The notes beneath the pieces are model-generated. The model made no database searches, had not been told where the DNA came from, and saw only the letters and a program-made list of their open reading frames with translations. Of a stretch of DNA of 64,000 nucleotides, positions 36,969 to 44,722 are shown piece by piece. Source of the stretch: JAVJSD01 sp040219575 (GTDB lineage Bacteria > Planctomycetota > Planctomycetia > Pirellulales > Pirellulaceae); NCBI GenBank assembly GCA_040219575.1, contig JAVJSD010000116.1, positions 62,001 through 126,000 of the forward strand, written 5' to 3'. The position numbers were made by a program, and so were the translations under genes. Position 1 is the stretch's first letter; every line of letters starts with the position of its first letter.

Positions 36969-37256
36969 ATGCCTCCCGCCTCCCGCATCACCGACATGCA
37001 AGTCTGCCCGATGGTGGACGTGCTGGTTCCCCACGTCGGCGGTCCGATTATTGGTCCCGGCGCGCCGACGGTGTTGATCGGCGAAATGCCGGCCTCCTGC
37101 GAGGGCGACATGGCCGTCTGCGTCGGACCGCCCGCCACGATTGTGCTGGGCCTGCCGGTCGTACTGATCGAAGGCCGCCCCGCCACGTTCCTGGGCAGCA
37201 TGACCGACCACGGCGGCGACGTCATCACCGGCTTTCCGATGGTCGAGATCGGCTGA
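36969..37256 (+). CDS. PAAR-domain spike tip protein
   Basis: The 95-residue protein is a minimal PAAR domain. Repeats include VPHVGGPIIGPGAPTVLIGE, CEGDMAVCVGPPATIVLGLP and FLGSMTDHGGDVITGFPMVE. Conserved His and Cys residues (PHVGG, DMAVC, DHGG) are the zinc ligands of the family. PAAR proteins cap the VgrG trimer with a metal-binding point and often deliver effectors. No effector domain is fused here. It is the last gene of the operon and is followed by a hairpin. Confidence 0.92.
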   Translation: MPPASRITDMQVCPMVDVLVPHVGGPIIGPGAPTVLIGEMPASCEGDMAVCVGPPATIVLGLPVVLIEGRPATFLGSMTDHGGDVITGFPMVEIG

Positions 37257-37273
37257 CGAACTGCTGGTGCGGC

Positions 37274-37293
37274 GCCGCGGTTCGATCCGCGGC
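37274..37293 (+). terminator. Hairpin after the PAAR gene
   Basis: A perfect 7-bp stem GCCGCGG / CCGCGGC with a six-base TTCGAT loop lies 17 bases after the PAAR stop. No U-tract follows. It may terminate the VgrG-PAAR operon before the transporter gene. Confidence 0.5.
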
Positions 37294-37319
37294 GGCGGCG
37301 TGTGCTATCATGCGACGCC

Positions 37320-38636
37320 ATGAACGACACTCCCGAACCCTCTCCCGGCAGTGTGCTGCGGGTCGTCGCGGCCAGCTTCATCGGCACGACGATCGAGTGG
37401 TACGACTTCTTCCTGTACGGCACCGCTTCGGCGCTCGTGTTCAATAAGCTGTTCTTTCCGAGTTACGACCCGCATACCGGGACGATGTTGGCCTTCGCCA
37501 CGTACGCCGTGGGATTCTTCGCTCGGCCCGTGGGAGGCGTGTTGTTCGCCCACTTCGGCGACCGCTTCGGCCGCAAGTCGACGCTCGTCACCACCTTGAT
37601 GCTGATGGGGCTGGCCACCTTCGCGATCGGCCTGCTGCCGACCTACCAGCAGATCGGCGTCGCGGCGCCCGTGCTGTTGGTGATGTTGCGCTTCATCCAA
37701 GGATTCGGCGTGGGGGGTGAATGGGGCGGGGCCGTGTTGATGGCGGTGGAATACGGACACCGCGGACGGCGCGGTTTGTACGCCAGTTGGGTGCAGGCGG
37801 GCGTGCCGGCCGGATTTCTGCTGGCGACCGGCGTCTACGCGATCTTCAAAATGCTTCCTGATGCAGACTTCATGGCCTGGGGTTGGCGGGCGCCGTTTCT
37901 CTTGGGCATCGTGCTGCTGGGCGTGGGGATGTTGATCCGCCTGATCGTATTCGAGAGCCCCTTGTTTTCACGTTTGCGGGAAAAGAAGGCGCCGGTCCGC
38001 GTGCCGATCCTCGAGGTGATTCGCCGCTACCCGCGGAATGTCTTGCTGGCGATGGGAGCGCGGTTCGCCGAGAACGGCTGCTACTACGTGTTCACCGTGT
38101 TCGTGCTCTCGTACGCCAGGGACCAACTCGGTGTGGAGGAACCCTTCCTGCTCAACGTCCTCATTCTGGCCGCGGCGGTGCAATTGCTGTTCATCCCGCT
38201 GTTCGGCATGCTTTCCGACCGTATCGGGCGCCGGCCGGTGTACCTGGGAGGAGCGCTGGCGCTGGCCCTGTTCGCCATGCCGTTCTTTCGCCTGATCGAT
38301 TCGGTCGTGGAGTGGCAAATCGCCGCCGCGATCATCGTCGGCCTGGTGATTCACGCCGCCATGTACGCCCCGCAGGCCGCGTTCTTTTCGGAGTTGTTCG
38401 GCACCGAGGTTCGCTACACCGGCGCCTCGATCGGCTACCAGCTCGCTTCGCCGTTGGCCGGAGGTCTGGCGCCGTTGATCGCGAGCGGACTGCTCCTCTG
38501 GAGCGGCGGGCGTCCCTGGCCGGTGGCGGTCTACCTCATCGCGCTCTCCGTCGTGACGCTGGTCTCCGTCTACCTGGCGGCCGAAACGCACCGGGTGTCG
38601 CTGGAGGCGCCGCCGGAAAGCGGCCGCGAGAGCTAA
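37320..38636 (+). CDS. MHS-family MFS transporter
   Basis: The 438-residue protein has twelve predicted hydrophobic segments. Signature motifs are ASFIGTTIEWYDFFLYG at the N-terminus, GDRFGRKSTL between TM2 and TM3 and GMLSDRIGRRPVYLGG in the second half. These define metabolite:proton symporters, which take up organic acids, osmolytes or amino acids in the inner membrane. The ligand cannot be told. It follows the PAAR terminator hairpin and converges with the HAMP-like gene, leaving only 12 bases between them. A second MHS transporter is at 47860. Confidence 0.92.
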   Translation: MNDTPEPSPGSVLRVVAASFIGTTIEWYDFFLYGTASALVFNKLFFPSYDPHTGTMLAFATYAVGFFARPVGGVLFAHFGDRFGRKSTLVTTLMLMGLATFAIGLLPTYQQIGVAAPVLLVMLRFIQGFGVGGEWGGAVLMAVEYGHRGRRGLYASWVQAGVPAGFLLATGVYAIFKMLPDADFMAWGWRAPFLLGIVLLGVGMLIRLIVFESPLFSRLREKKAPVRVPILEVIRRYPRNVLLAMGARFAENGCYYVFTVFVLSYARDQLGVEEPFLLNVLILAAAVQLLFIPLFGMLSDRIGRRPVYLGGALALALFAMPFFRLIDSVVEWQIAAAIIVGLVIHAAMYAPQAAFFSELFGTEVRYTGASIGYQLASPLAGGLAPLIASGLLLWSGGRPWPVAVYLIALSVVTLVSVYLAAETHRVSLEAPPESGRES

Positions 38637-38648
38637 GCGGGCCGTGAT

Positions 38649-39116
38649 TCAAACCGCGGCCGACTCTTCCTGCCGTTCGACTTGCTCCGCGGCAGAGGAT
38701 GCGTCGCGGCCGTCTTGCAGCCGGCCGACCATCGCATTGAATTCGCCGGCCACGTCCTGCCACATGTCGTCCGACCGAAAACTGATCGGCTTGAACGACT
38801 TTCCCCGTCCGGTCGACCGAATCGCTTCTTGCAGCCGATACATGGGACCCGCGAAGCGATTGGTGGTGCGCAGCATGTCGTGCATGAAGTAGGGGAACAG
38901 ACACAAGAACACGACCGCCAGAATCAGGGCGTCGGCGCCGGCGTGTCGGGCCCGCTCGGTGAGGGGAACCGTCAAATCGCCGAAGACGAACAGTCGCAGC
39001 AGCGGCAGGGCGACGACCACGGCGATCAGGAAGGTGGCCCAGTGCAGCGCCAGTCGAGCGACGATTCCCAACTGTACGGGTCGATCGATCAGCAAACGCC
39101 GTCGTTTGGATTTCAT
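38649..39116 (-). CDS. Small two-TM membrane protein with HAMP-like domain
   Basis: The 155-residue protein has two transmembrane helices (about 27-48, IVARLALHWATFLIAVVVAL, and about 68-88, LILAVVFLCLFPYFMHDM) and then a HAMP-like region (TNRFAGPMYRLQEAIRS to EFNAMVGRLQ). Such stand-alone HAMP proteins occur next to TadE-type genes in planctomycetes. It probably senses or transmits a signal across the membrane, but has no output domain. The ATG at 39116 is preceded by AGGAATGACTCC. It is divergent from the riboswitch-led Tad operon. Confidence 0.8.
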   Translation of the reverse strand: MKSKRRRLLIDRPVQLGIVARLALHWATFLIAVVVALPLLRLFVFGDLTVPLTERARHAGADALILAVVFLCLFPYFMHDMLRTTNRFAGPMYRLQEAIRSTGRGKSFKPISFRSDDMWQDVAGEFNAMVGRLQDGRDASSAAEQVERQEESAAV

Positions 39117-39365
39117 GGAGTCATTCCTGGCATGGCGAGTCGTCCGTCGCGCGGAGCGCCCGGTTCTTTGTAAGCCTAGCACGTGCACGCGCGTGAACTC
39201 ATGAGAAAGCAGCAGAAGAGGTCGCTGTCGGCAAGCAAGTCTCTCTTCGGTCTGTAGCGGTTCTCGCGACGACGGCGCTCCCGACATTCTCTGATTCTTT
39301 GACAACCAGAGATTATCGACGTATCGGTTTAAGAGAAGGTCCACTCAACCTGCGATTCGTAGAGG

Positions 39366-39458
39366 TATTCGCGAAAAGGGCAAACCGGTCGTGAGGCCGG
39401 GGCGCAAAGTCATGGGTCTCGCCGCTTCGTCGCGAGACCGCCAGACTGCCGACGAAAG
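39366..39458 (+). promoter_or_regulatory. Cyclic di-GMP-I (GEMM) riboswitch
   Basis: The conserved GEMM core is present: AAAAGGGCAAACC, then a perfect P2 hairpin (CCGGTC-GTGA-GGCCGG, with a GNRA loop), then GGCGCAAAGTCATGGG, then a long P3 hairpin (GGTCTCGC / GCGAGACC) and the closing CCGCCAGACTGCCGA. AAAGTC can pair with GACT, and GGGC with GCC, as in the known fold. The ligand-contacting G of the GGGCAAACC region is kept, favouring c-di-GMP over cGAMP. The element ends 37 bases before the TadE-like start. Confidence 0.87.
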
Positions 39459-39494
39459 CCTTGGACTCTCTCTCGAACAGAAAGAACAAGGTCC
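39459..39494 (+). promoter_or_regulatory. Possible expression platform sequestering the RBS
   Basis: CCTTG (39459-39463), directly after the riboswitch, can pair with CAAGG (39487-39491), which contains the AAGG ribosome-binding site of the TadE-like gene at 39495. GGAC and GTCC can extend it in an alternative register. This suggests control of translation initiation. It is inferred from pairing only. Confidence 0.4.
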
Positions 39495-40016
39495 ATGTGC
39501 TCGAGCAATTTGTCCGGTAGTCTCGCCGCCGATGGTGCATCGCATTCCTCAGACGCTGGCGGTGCGCATCGTCTTTCGCGCTCCACGCGGAGCGTGCGAC
39601 GACGAAGTAGGCGTCCGCGCGATCGACGCGGCGCCACGGCTGTCGAGTTCGCGATGGTCGCCATCCCGCTGTTCATGTTCTTCTTCGCCAGCATCGAGTT
39701 CGGACGGGCGATGCTGGCGCTGCAAAGCATGGAGGAATCGGCCCGGGCCGGCTGCCGCCGCGCCGTCATCAGCGGCGCCACGACAGAGGAGGTGGAAGCG
39801 GAGGTCGCCCGCATTCTGCAGGCGTCGGGGATCGCCAATTACAACGCGGTGATCGAGCCGGCGGCCTTCGCCGCCCAGGACCGCTGGAAACCCGTCACGG
39901 TCACGGTGACCGCCGGATTCAACGATTTGAGTTGGCTCCCCGCCCCCTTTTTTCTGGGCGACATGACCTTCACTTCGTCCTGCACGTTGCCCAAAGAGTC
40001 TTCGCCGGACGGATGA
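39495..40016 (+). CDS. TadE-like pilus-assembly pseudopilin
   Basis: The 173-residue protein has a basic N-terminus with an RRGATAVEFAMVAIPLFMFF segment (about 45-70), the TadE signature with Glu5-like residue, then a soluble C-terminal domain. TadE proteins are pseudopilins or minor components of Tad/Flp pili. It is the first gene after the c-di-GMP riboswitch, so production probably depends on c-di-GMP. The next gene starts 56 bases downstream and is probably cotranscribed. A polar N-terminal extension of about 40 residues is longer than usual. Confidence 0.88.
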   Translation: MCSSNLSGSLAADGASHSSDAGGAHRLSRSTRSVRRRSRRPRDRRGATAVEFAMVAIPLFMFFFASIEFGRAMLALQSMEESARAGCRRAVISGATTEEVEAEVARILQASGIANYNAVIEPAAFAAQDRWKPVTVTVTAGFNDLSWLPAPFFLGDMTFTSSCTLPKESSPDG

Positions 40017-40071
40017 CGGTGTTTCCTTTTCGTCGGTTCCAGACAATCTTCCCCCCGTGGGAGACTCACAC

Positions 40072-41229
40072 ATGTTTGCCCAGATACGAAGAAATCATCG
40101 ACATAACCGCCGTGGCGCGACGATGGTGCTCATCTGCATTCTGATGGTCGTCATTGTGGCGATGGTCGCATTTTCCGTGGACGTGGGTCGGATGTATCTG
40201 GTCCGTTCGGAAATGCAAACCGCCGTCGACGCCGGCGCGCTGGCGGCGACGTTGCAACTGCAAAGGGATCCTGACGACATCGATGCGGCCGTCGACGCGG
40301 CCAAGAAGTTTGTTCAGCTGAACCGCGTTGGGTGGTCGTCGACCGTGGCTGATGAAGCGATCACCGTCGAGGCCGGCAGTTGGGATGCGGAGACGCATTC
40401 GTTCAGTACGTCCGGTTCCGATCTGAACGCCGTGCGCGTGGCGGCCGTCACCGACGAGCCCTTGTTCTTCGCCGGTGTGATGGGGCAATGGCAATTCGCC
40501 GCGCCGAGCGACGCAATCGCCAGCGCCGGCGACAAGAAGCTGGATATCATCATGACCCTGGACCTGTCGGGATCGATGGGCTCCAACGGTCGGATCCAAG
40601 CCTTGCAGGACGCCTCGCCGGTGTTTATCGACGTGCTCGACGACGTGGGAAGCGACGATCGCGTCGGTGTGATGGGCTATGGAGCGATTCCCGGGGAATA
40701 CAATCCCTCCAGGCGGGGTGACTCCGGCTCGGTCTACCTCGATACGCCGCTGGACCTGTTTCCCGAAAGGAGCAACTGGGTGGCCGTGCTCGAGGCGCCG
40801 CTGACCAACGACTACAACTACTTGCGAACCCAGGTGCTCAACCGTGAAACGCTCGAAGCGGACAAGTACAACGGCTGGACGCCGATCGGCGCCGCGCTCC
40901 GTGATTCGGCGCACTACCTGAACGCAAACGCTCGCGAAGACGTCGACAAGGTCATCGTGCTGATGAGCGACGGGCACGCCAACAAGCCCGACGGAAACGG
41001 CCCGGGCTACGCCCTCGACATGGCCCGGTACGCCGCCGGCCTGGATATCAAGGTGTACACCATCAGTCTCGGCAACGCCGCCGACGACGATTTGATGGAG
41101 CAGATCGCGAACATCACCGGCGCGGAGTTCTTCAAGGCGGGCGGGTCGTCCTCCTCGCTGTCCGAAGAACTGGCCGACGCGTTCCGGGGCATCGCCAGCG
41201 ATATCAAACGCACGCAGTTGGTGAAGTAG
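40072..41229 (+). CDS. TadG-like protein with von Willebrand A domain
   Basis: The 385-residue protein starts with a TadG/Tad_N-type segment (RRGATMVLICILMVVIVAMV, then AFSVDVGRMYLVRSEMQTAV), a single membrane helix with the typical AVDAGALAAT stretch. A vWA domain follows (about 160-375) with MIDAS motif DLSGSMG near residue 163, TPIGAALRDS and VIVLMSDGHANKP. The MIDAS metal site appears complete. It probably acts at the envelope in adhesion or pilus assembly. GGGAG precedes the ATG at 40072, and it is the second gene of the riboswitch operon. Confidence 0.9.
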   Translation: MFAQIRRNHRHNRRGATMVLICILMVVIVAMVAFSVDVGRMYLVRSEMQTAVDAGALAATLQLQRDPDDIDAAVDAAKKFVQLNRVGWSSTVADEAITVEAGSWDAETHSFSTSGSDLNAVRVAAVTDEPLFFAGVMGQWQFAAPSDAIASAGDKKLDIIMTLDLSGSMGSNGRIQALQDASPVFIDVLDDVGSDDRVGVMGYGAIPGEYNPSRRGDSGSVYLDTPLDLFPERSNWVAVLEAPLTNDYNYLRTQVLNRETLEADKYNGWTPIGAALRDSAHYLNANAREDVDKVIVLMSDGHANKPDGNGPGYALDMARYAAGLDIKVYTISLGNAADDDLMEQIANITGAEFFKAGGSSSSLSEELADAFRGIASDIKRTQLVK

Positions 41230-41282
41230 CAAGAACATCACCTCCCGCGATGTGAGGATGCAACCCACATGGAGCTCAAGCC

Positions 41283-41822
41283 ATGAAGATGGAAACCGCG
41301 ACGAGCCGAATCGCAACGCGCTGTCGGCGTTCGTCGAACAACTCGGCAAGCAAGCGGCGCGGCGTGGCCGCCGTGGAGTTCGCCGCCGTGCTGCCGGTTG
41401 TGGTGTTGCTGTTCCTCGGCGCCATTGAGATCAGTCGCGGGGTGATGGTCGACCATTCCTTGCAGGAAGCCGCCCGGGCCGCCTGCCGCGTGTACAGCGT
41501 CGCGACCACGAGTCAGAAAGATGTCGAGGACATCATCGCCGTCTCCATGGCCAATGCGGGCGTCACCGACTACGAGGTCGTTTTCGATCCCGCCACGAAG
41601 GCCGAGATCGACACGAATATGGAGCCGGTGACCGTGACCGTTTCCGTTTCCTACTCCGATGTCGCCTGGGTGTCGCCGGCCTACCTGTCTGGCGCCACAA
41701 TCACCGCAAGCTGCACGTTGCCCGCGGACCTGGAGGACGATGACGACAGTTCGTCCTCGTCCTCGTCCTCGTCATCGTCGTCGAGCGGCGGAAGACGGAG
41801 AAGCGGGAGACGTGGACGTTAA
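41283..41822 (+). CDS. TadE-like pseudopilin with poly-Ser C-terminus
   Basis: The 179-residue protein has the TadE signature RRGVAAVEFAAVLPVVVLLFL (last letter outside the quoted core) near residues 25-45 and a soluble domain ending SGATITASCTLPADL, closely parallel to the first TadE-like protein (TFTSSCTLPKES). After DLEDDDD comes a run of 13 serines, then a Gly/Arg-rich basic end. The Ser codons form a TCC/TCG microsatellite that could expand or contract. It is the last gene of the operon. Confidence 0.85.
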   Translation: MKMETATSRIATRCRRSSNNSASKRRGVAAVEFAAVLPVVVLLFLGAIEISRGVMVDHSLQEAARAACRVYSVATTSQKDVEDIIAVSMANAGVTDYEVVFDPATKAEIDTNMEPVTVTVSVSYSDVAWVSPAYLSGATITASCTLPADLEDDDDSSSSSSSSSSSSSGGRRRSGRRGR

Positions 41823-42026
41823 ACCTTTCGGCTGCTCCAGGTCGTTGTCTTCACGGTGCTGGAGACGCCCCCGCCTCGGCAATTTGAGTGATTAGCGAGG
41901 GGCCTTCTTGCCTGGGCGGCCTTGTTCTCTGGCGCGATCGAGGACCGCGAAACGGGACTTTCTGCCAAATTGGCAAACGGAAATCGACTCGTAGTCCGTC
42001 CGCATAATCGGACCTTCTCGCGGGTT

Positions 42027-42059
42027 TTCGCAACTGCAATTCTGAAAGCAGGTTGCGAA
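42027..42059. promoter_or_regulatory. Inverted repeat, candidate activator site
   Basis: TTCGCAAC (42027-42034) and GTTGCGAA (42052-42059) form perfect 8-base arms, extended inwards by TGC and GCA around one extra base. It lies about 45 bases upstream of the -24 element. This could be a site for an enhancer-binding activator, or a hairpin. Confidence 0.45.
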
Positions 42060-42084
42060 TCGAGTTGCGGCGCGGTCGCGGAAT

Positions 42085-42099
42085 TGGCACGGAGCTTGC
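42085..42099 (+). promoter_or_regulatory. Sigma-54 (-24/-12) promoter for hsp20
   Basis: TGGCAC-GGAGC-TTGC is an exact match to the sigma-54 core TGGCAC-N5-TTGC, followed by a T-run (TTTTT). It lies about 214 bases before the hsp20 start, on the same strand, with no other gene between. Confidence 0.8.
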
Positions 42100-42245
42100 T
42101 TTTTCTTCAGGCACTCAAGGCAATCGCCTGTCACCTCCGAAAAGCCTTATCCCGGGGAAGTGCGAAATCGGCGGGTGCAGCGGACAAGGGTCAAAAGCCG
42201 TGCGATTGGACCGCTTGGTCGGTCGCGCGGAGAAACGTCCAAGGT

Positions 42246-42267
42246 CGACGGGCGTCGACGTCCGTCG
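42246..42267. repeat. GACGTC palindrome family, copy 3
   Basis: A 22-base near-perfect palindrome centred on GTCGAC with one G/T mismatch. It lies in the hsp20 leader, about 45 bases before the start. Confidence 0.6.
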
Positions 42268-42312
42268 CATATCCACAACTCACAACACAATTCGCATCGA
42301 GGAGGTATTGAG

Positions 42313-42744
42313 ATGGTCAGCACCCTCAGCACTCAACGTTTGCCCAAGTCGTTCGAATCCGTCCAGCGCGAGATGGACACCCTGCTGGACCAGTTCTTCG
42401 GCAATGGCCGCGCCGCGCAGGCGTGGTACGCGCCGGCCAGCCTGTGGGAAGGCGAGGAGCATTTCCACATCGAGGTCGATATGCCGGGCGTCTCGCACGA
42501 CGACGTCGAACTGACGTTCGAGAAGGGCGTCCTGCGCATCGCCGCCGAACGGAAGCCGGCCGACGAGAAGCGCAAATACTGGCATCAAGAGCGCCGCTAC
42601 GGCCGCATCGAGCGGCTGGTGCAGCTGCCCGACACCGTCGATCCCGAATCGATCGACGCCGAACTGCGCCACGGTGTTCTGTTTGTGACGCTGTCGAAGA
42701 AGCCGGAGGCCCAGCCGAAGAAGATCACGGTGAAAGTTGGGTGA
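42313..42744 (+). CDS. Hsp20/alpha-crystallin small heat-shock protein
   Basis: The 143-residue ATP-independent chaperone holds unfolding proteins. The alpha-crystallin domain (about 45-135) has WEGEEHFHIEVDMPGVSHDD, VELTFEKGVLRIAAER, YGRIERLVQLPDTVD and the C-terminal AELRHGVLFVTLSKKPEAQP. The C-terminal PKKITVKVG tail has an I-x-V motif (ITV), which usually mediates oligomer assembly. A strong GAGGAGG ribosome-binding site precedes the ATG. The sigma-54 promoter upstream suggests signal-activated expression, and the next gene downstream is a DegP-type protease. Confidence 0.95.
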   Translation: MVSTLSTQRLPKSFESVQREMDTLLDQFFGNGRAAQAWYAPASLWEGEEHFHIEVDMPGVSHDDVELTFEKGVLRIAAERKPADEKRKYWHQERRYGRIERLVQLPDTVDPESIDAELRHGVLFVTLSKKPEAQPKKITVKVG

Positions 42745-42818
42745 ACCGTTCGCCGTGACGTTCGTAGTGAATAGGAGTGCTTCACAAGCGAACGAGACCT
42801 AAGCCCTTTCAGCGGTGG

Positions 42819-42852
42819 CGCCTTCTTCGCCGATCGTTCGGCGGAGAAGGCG
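42819..42852 (+). terminator. Hairpin terminator after hsp20
   Basis: A 15-bp stem (CGCCTTCTTCGCCGA / TCGGCGGAGAAGGCG, one G-T pair) with a four-base TCGT loop lies 75 bases after the hsp20 stop. TAGGGTCTTTCC follows. Confidence 0.65.
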
Positions 42853-43043
42853 TAGGGTCTTTCCATGGCTCTCCTTGCGCTGCGTCGGTCGTCACACGGG
42901 CCGACGCCCGCCAGGAGGACCGTCCTGGCAGCCTTCCCCGCGGTGCCGCGCCCACTCGGCGCCGCGCCGACTCGGTGCGAAGGCCGTTCGCGGCGCGCTT
43001 TCACTCACAGGTGTTCTGGAACAACACAAAAGGAGGTTTCCCC

Positions 43044-44570
43044 ATGACGCGGTTCTCGCGCTCTTTGTTTGTCGCATTCGCCTTGCTGGCTGTCGCCGGC
43101 ATGGGCGCGGGCACGATCGCCCTGCTTCCCAACGTCATCCCCAGCTTGAGTCACGCGGCCGACTCGGCCACGGCCCCCTCGCCGGAAGCGCACCACGCCG
43201 CGGAGCTGTCCCAGGCGTTTCGCGCCGTGGCGAAGTCGATGCGTCCCAGCGTCGTCAGCATCGATTCGATTCAACACGCCAAACCGGTCGATCTGCGTGG
43301 TGGGCGTCCCCAGATGGACCTGCCGCCGGAATTTGAACGATTCTTCGGCGACGACATGTTCGAGAAATTCAAGGAGTTCGAGGTCCCTGATCATCAGGGG
43401 CGCGAGCAGCGCGGCCTGGGCACCGGTGTGATCGTCAGCACCGACGGCTACATCGTCACCAACAACCACGTGGTGCGCAACGCCGACGAACTCACCGTCA
43501 ATCTCGCCGACGGCCGCAAGCTGAAAGCCAAGGTGGTCGGCACCGATTCGCACACCGACCTGGCCGTACTGAAGGTCGAGTCGTCGAACCTCGTCGCCGC
43601 CAGGCTCGGCGATTCCGACGCCATGGAGGTCGGCGATTGGGTGATGGCCCTCGGCACGCCCTTCGGCCTCGACCAGACGGTCACCGCCGGCATCATCAGC
43701 GCCAAGGGGCGCAGCTCGGTCGGCATCACCGACTACGAGGACTTCCTGCAGACCGACGCCGCCATCAATCCCGGCAACAGCGGCGGTCCGCTGGTGAACA
43801 TGAACGGTGAGGTGGTCGGCATTAATACCGCCATCGCCTCGCGAACCGGCGCCTACAACGGCATCGGCTTCGCCATTCCCAGCAAGATGGTCCAGCAGGT
43901 GATGCACAGCATCATGGAGGACGGCCATGTCGAGCGCGGTTGGCTCGGCGCCGCGATCCAGAATCTCGACGAGGATCTCGCCAAGTCGTTCGGCTTCGAC
44001 TCCACCGACGGCGTGCTGATCGGAGACGTCGTCGGCGGCAGTCCCGCCGAGCAAGCCGGTTTGCAGCCGGGCGACATCGTGCTCACCTTCGACGGCCGCG
44101 CCGTGAGCGACGCCAACGAATTGCGGCACGCCGTGGCCGCCACCAAACCTGAAACGAAAGCCTCGGTGGTGGTGTTCCGCGACGGTGAGCGGAAGACGCT
44201 GACGGTGACCGTCGGCCTGCTCAAGGACGACGCGGTCGCCTCGCTGCGGCCGAGCAGCCGCGGCGGAGATTCCCAGGCGGTGACGGAGCTTGGCGTCAGC
44301 GTGCAGACGCTCACCGGCGAAACGGCCGCACAACTCGGCTACGACGAGTCGCAGACCGGCGTCGTGGTGACCGAGGTCGAGTCGGGCAGCCTGGCAGCCC
44401 GGGCCGGACTGCGGGAGAACGACGTGATCGTCGCCATCGGCGGCGCCGCGGTCGCCAACACCGCCGATTTCAACAAGGCGGTCAAGGAGAGCGACACCGC
44501 GCAGGGCCTGCGGCTCCGCGTCAAGCGCGATGGCGTCTCGCTGTTCCTCTTCCTGCGTGAAGCCCGCTAA
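43044..44570 (+). CDS. HtrA/DegP-family periplasmic serine protease
   Basis: The 508-residue protein has a signal peptide (about 1-36), a trypsin-like domain with the triad His (TNNHVV, near 141), Asp (HTDLAVL, near 171) and Ser (NPGNSGGPLV, near 245), and two PDZ domains (about 295-390 and 415-505; second starts GVSVQTLTGETAAQLG). The LDQTVTAGIISAKGR loop is typical of DegP. It degrades or refolds misfolded envelope proteins. AAAGGAGG lies eight bases upstream of the ATG. A perfect 13-bp hairpin follows the stop. Confidence 0.94.
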   Translation: MTRFSRSLFVAFALLAVAGMGAGTIALLPNVIPSLSHAADSATAPSPEAHHAAELSQAFRAVAKSMRPSVVSIDSIQHAKPVDLRGGRPQMDLPPEFERFFGDDMFEKFKEFEVPDHQGREQRGLGTGVIVSTDGYIVTNNHVVRNADELTVNLADGRKLKAKVVGTDSHTDLAVLKVESSNLVAARLGDSDAMEVGDWVMALGTPFGLDQTVTAGIISAKGRSSVGITDYEDFLQTDAAINPGNSGGPLVNMNGEVVGINTAIASRTGAYNGIGFAIPSKMVQQVMHSIMEDGHVERGWLGAAIQNLDEDLAKSFGFDSTDGVLIGDVVGGSPAEQAGLQPGDIVLTFDGRAVSDANELRHAVAATKPETKASVVVFRDGERKTLTVTVGLLKDDAVASLRPSSRGGDSQAVTELGVSVQTLTGETAAQLGYDESQTGVVVTEVESGSLAARAGLRENDVIVAIGGAAVANTADFNKAVKESDTAQGLRLRVKRDGVSLFLFLREAR

Positions 44571-44610
44571 CGATTCGCTTCAACGAAGGCGCCTGTTGAG
44601 TGGAAGAACT

Positions 44611-44642
44611 CGGCTTCGAGGCGCGTGGTCGCCTCGAAGCCG
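44611..44642 (+). terminator. Strong hairpin terminator after the DegP-like gene
   Basis: A perfect 13-bp stem (CGGCTTCGAGGCG / CGCCTCGAAGCCG) with a six-base CGTGGT loop begins 41 bases after the stop and is followed by TTGTTCGTTCTT. It also lies at the 3' end of the convergent minus-strand gene. Confidence 0.75.
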
Positions 44643-44722
44643 TTGTTCGTTCTTGGCATGCGTTCATTGCGGCACGGCGCTTACGTCGAATCGCTGGCGA
44701 GGTCCGTTGTCGGGAAGCGCCC

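Larger units (their letters stand above)
39117..39494. other. Divergent intergenic region carrying a riboswitch
   Basis: The 378-base region separates the HAMP-like gene and the TadE-like gene. The last third holds the riboswitch and its expression platform; the first 250 bases presumably contain both promoters, but none stands out. Confidence 0.6.
41823..42312. other. hsp20 upstream region
   Basis: This 490-base gap holds an inverted repeat (42027-42059), a sigma-54 promoter (42085-42099) and a GACGTC palindrome (42246-42267). Short open frames across it show no protein character. The hsp20 leader would be about 200 bases long. Confidence 0.6.

Noticed and set aside
31646..37256. A complete type VI secretion system
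   Set aside because: Only VgrG and PAAR are recognisable. TssB/C sheath, Hcp tube, TssK/F/G baseplate, TssJ/L/M and ClpV are absent in the window.
42027..42059. CIRCE (HrcA) element upstream of hsp20
   Set aside because: The inverted repeat is TTCGCAAC/GTTGCGAA and not TTAGCACTC/GAGTGCTAA, and it lies upstream of a sigma-54 promoter.
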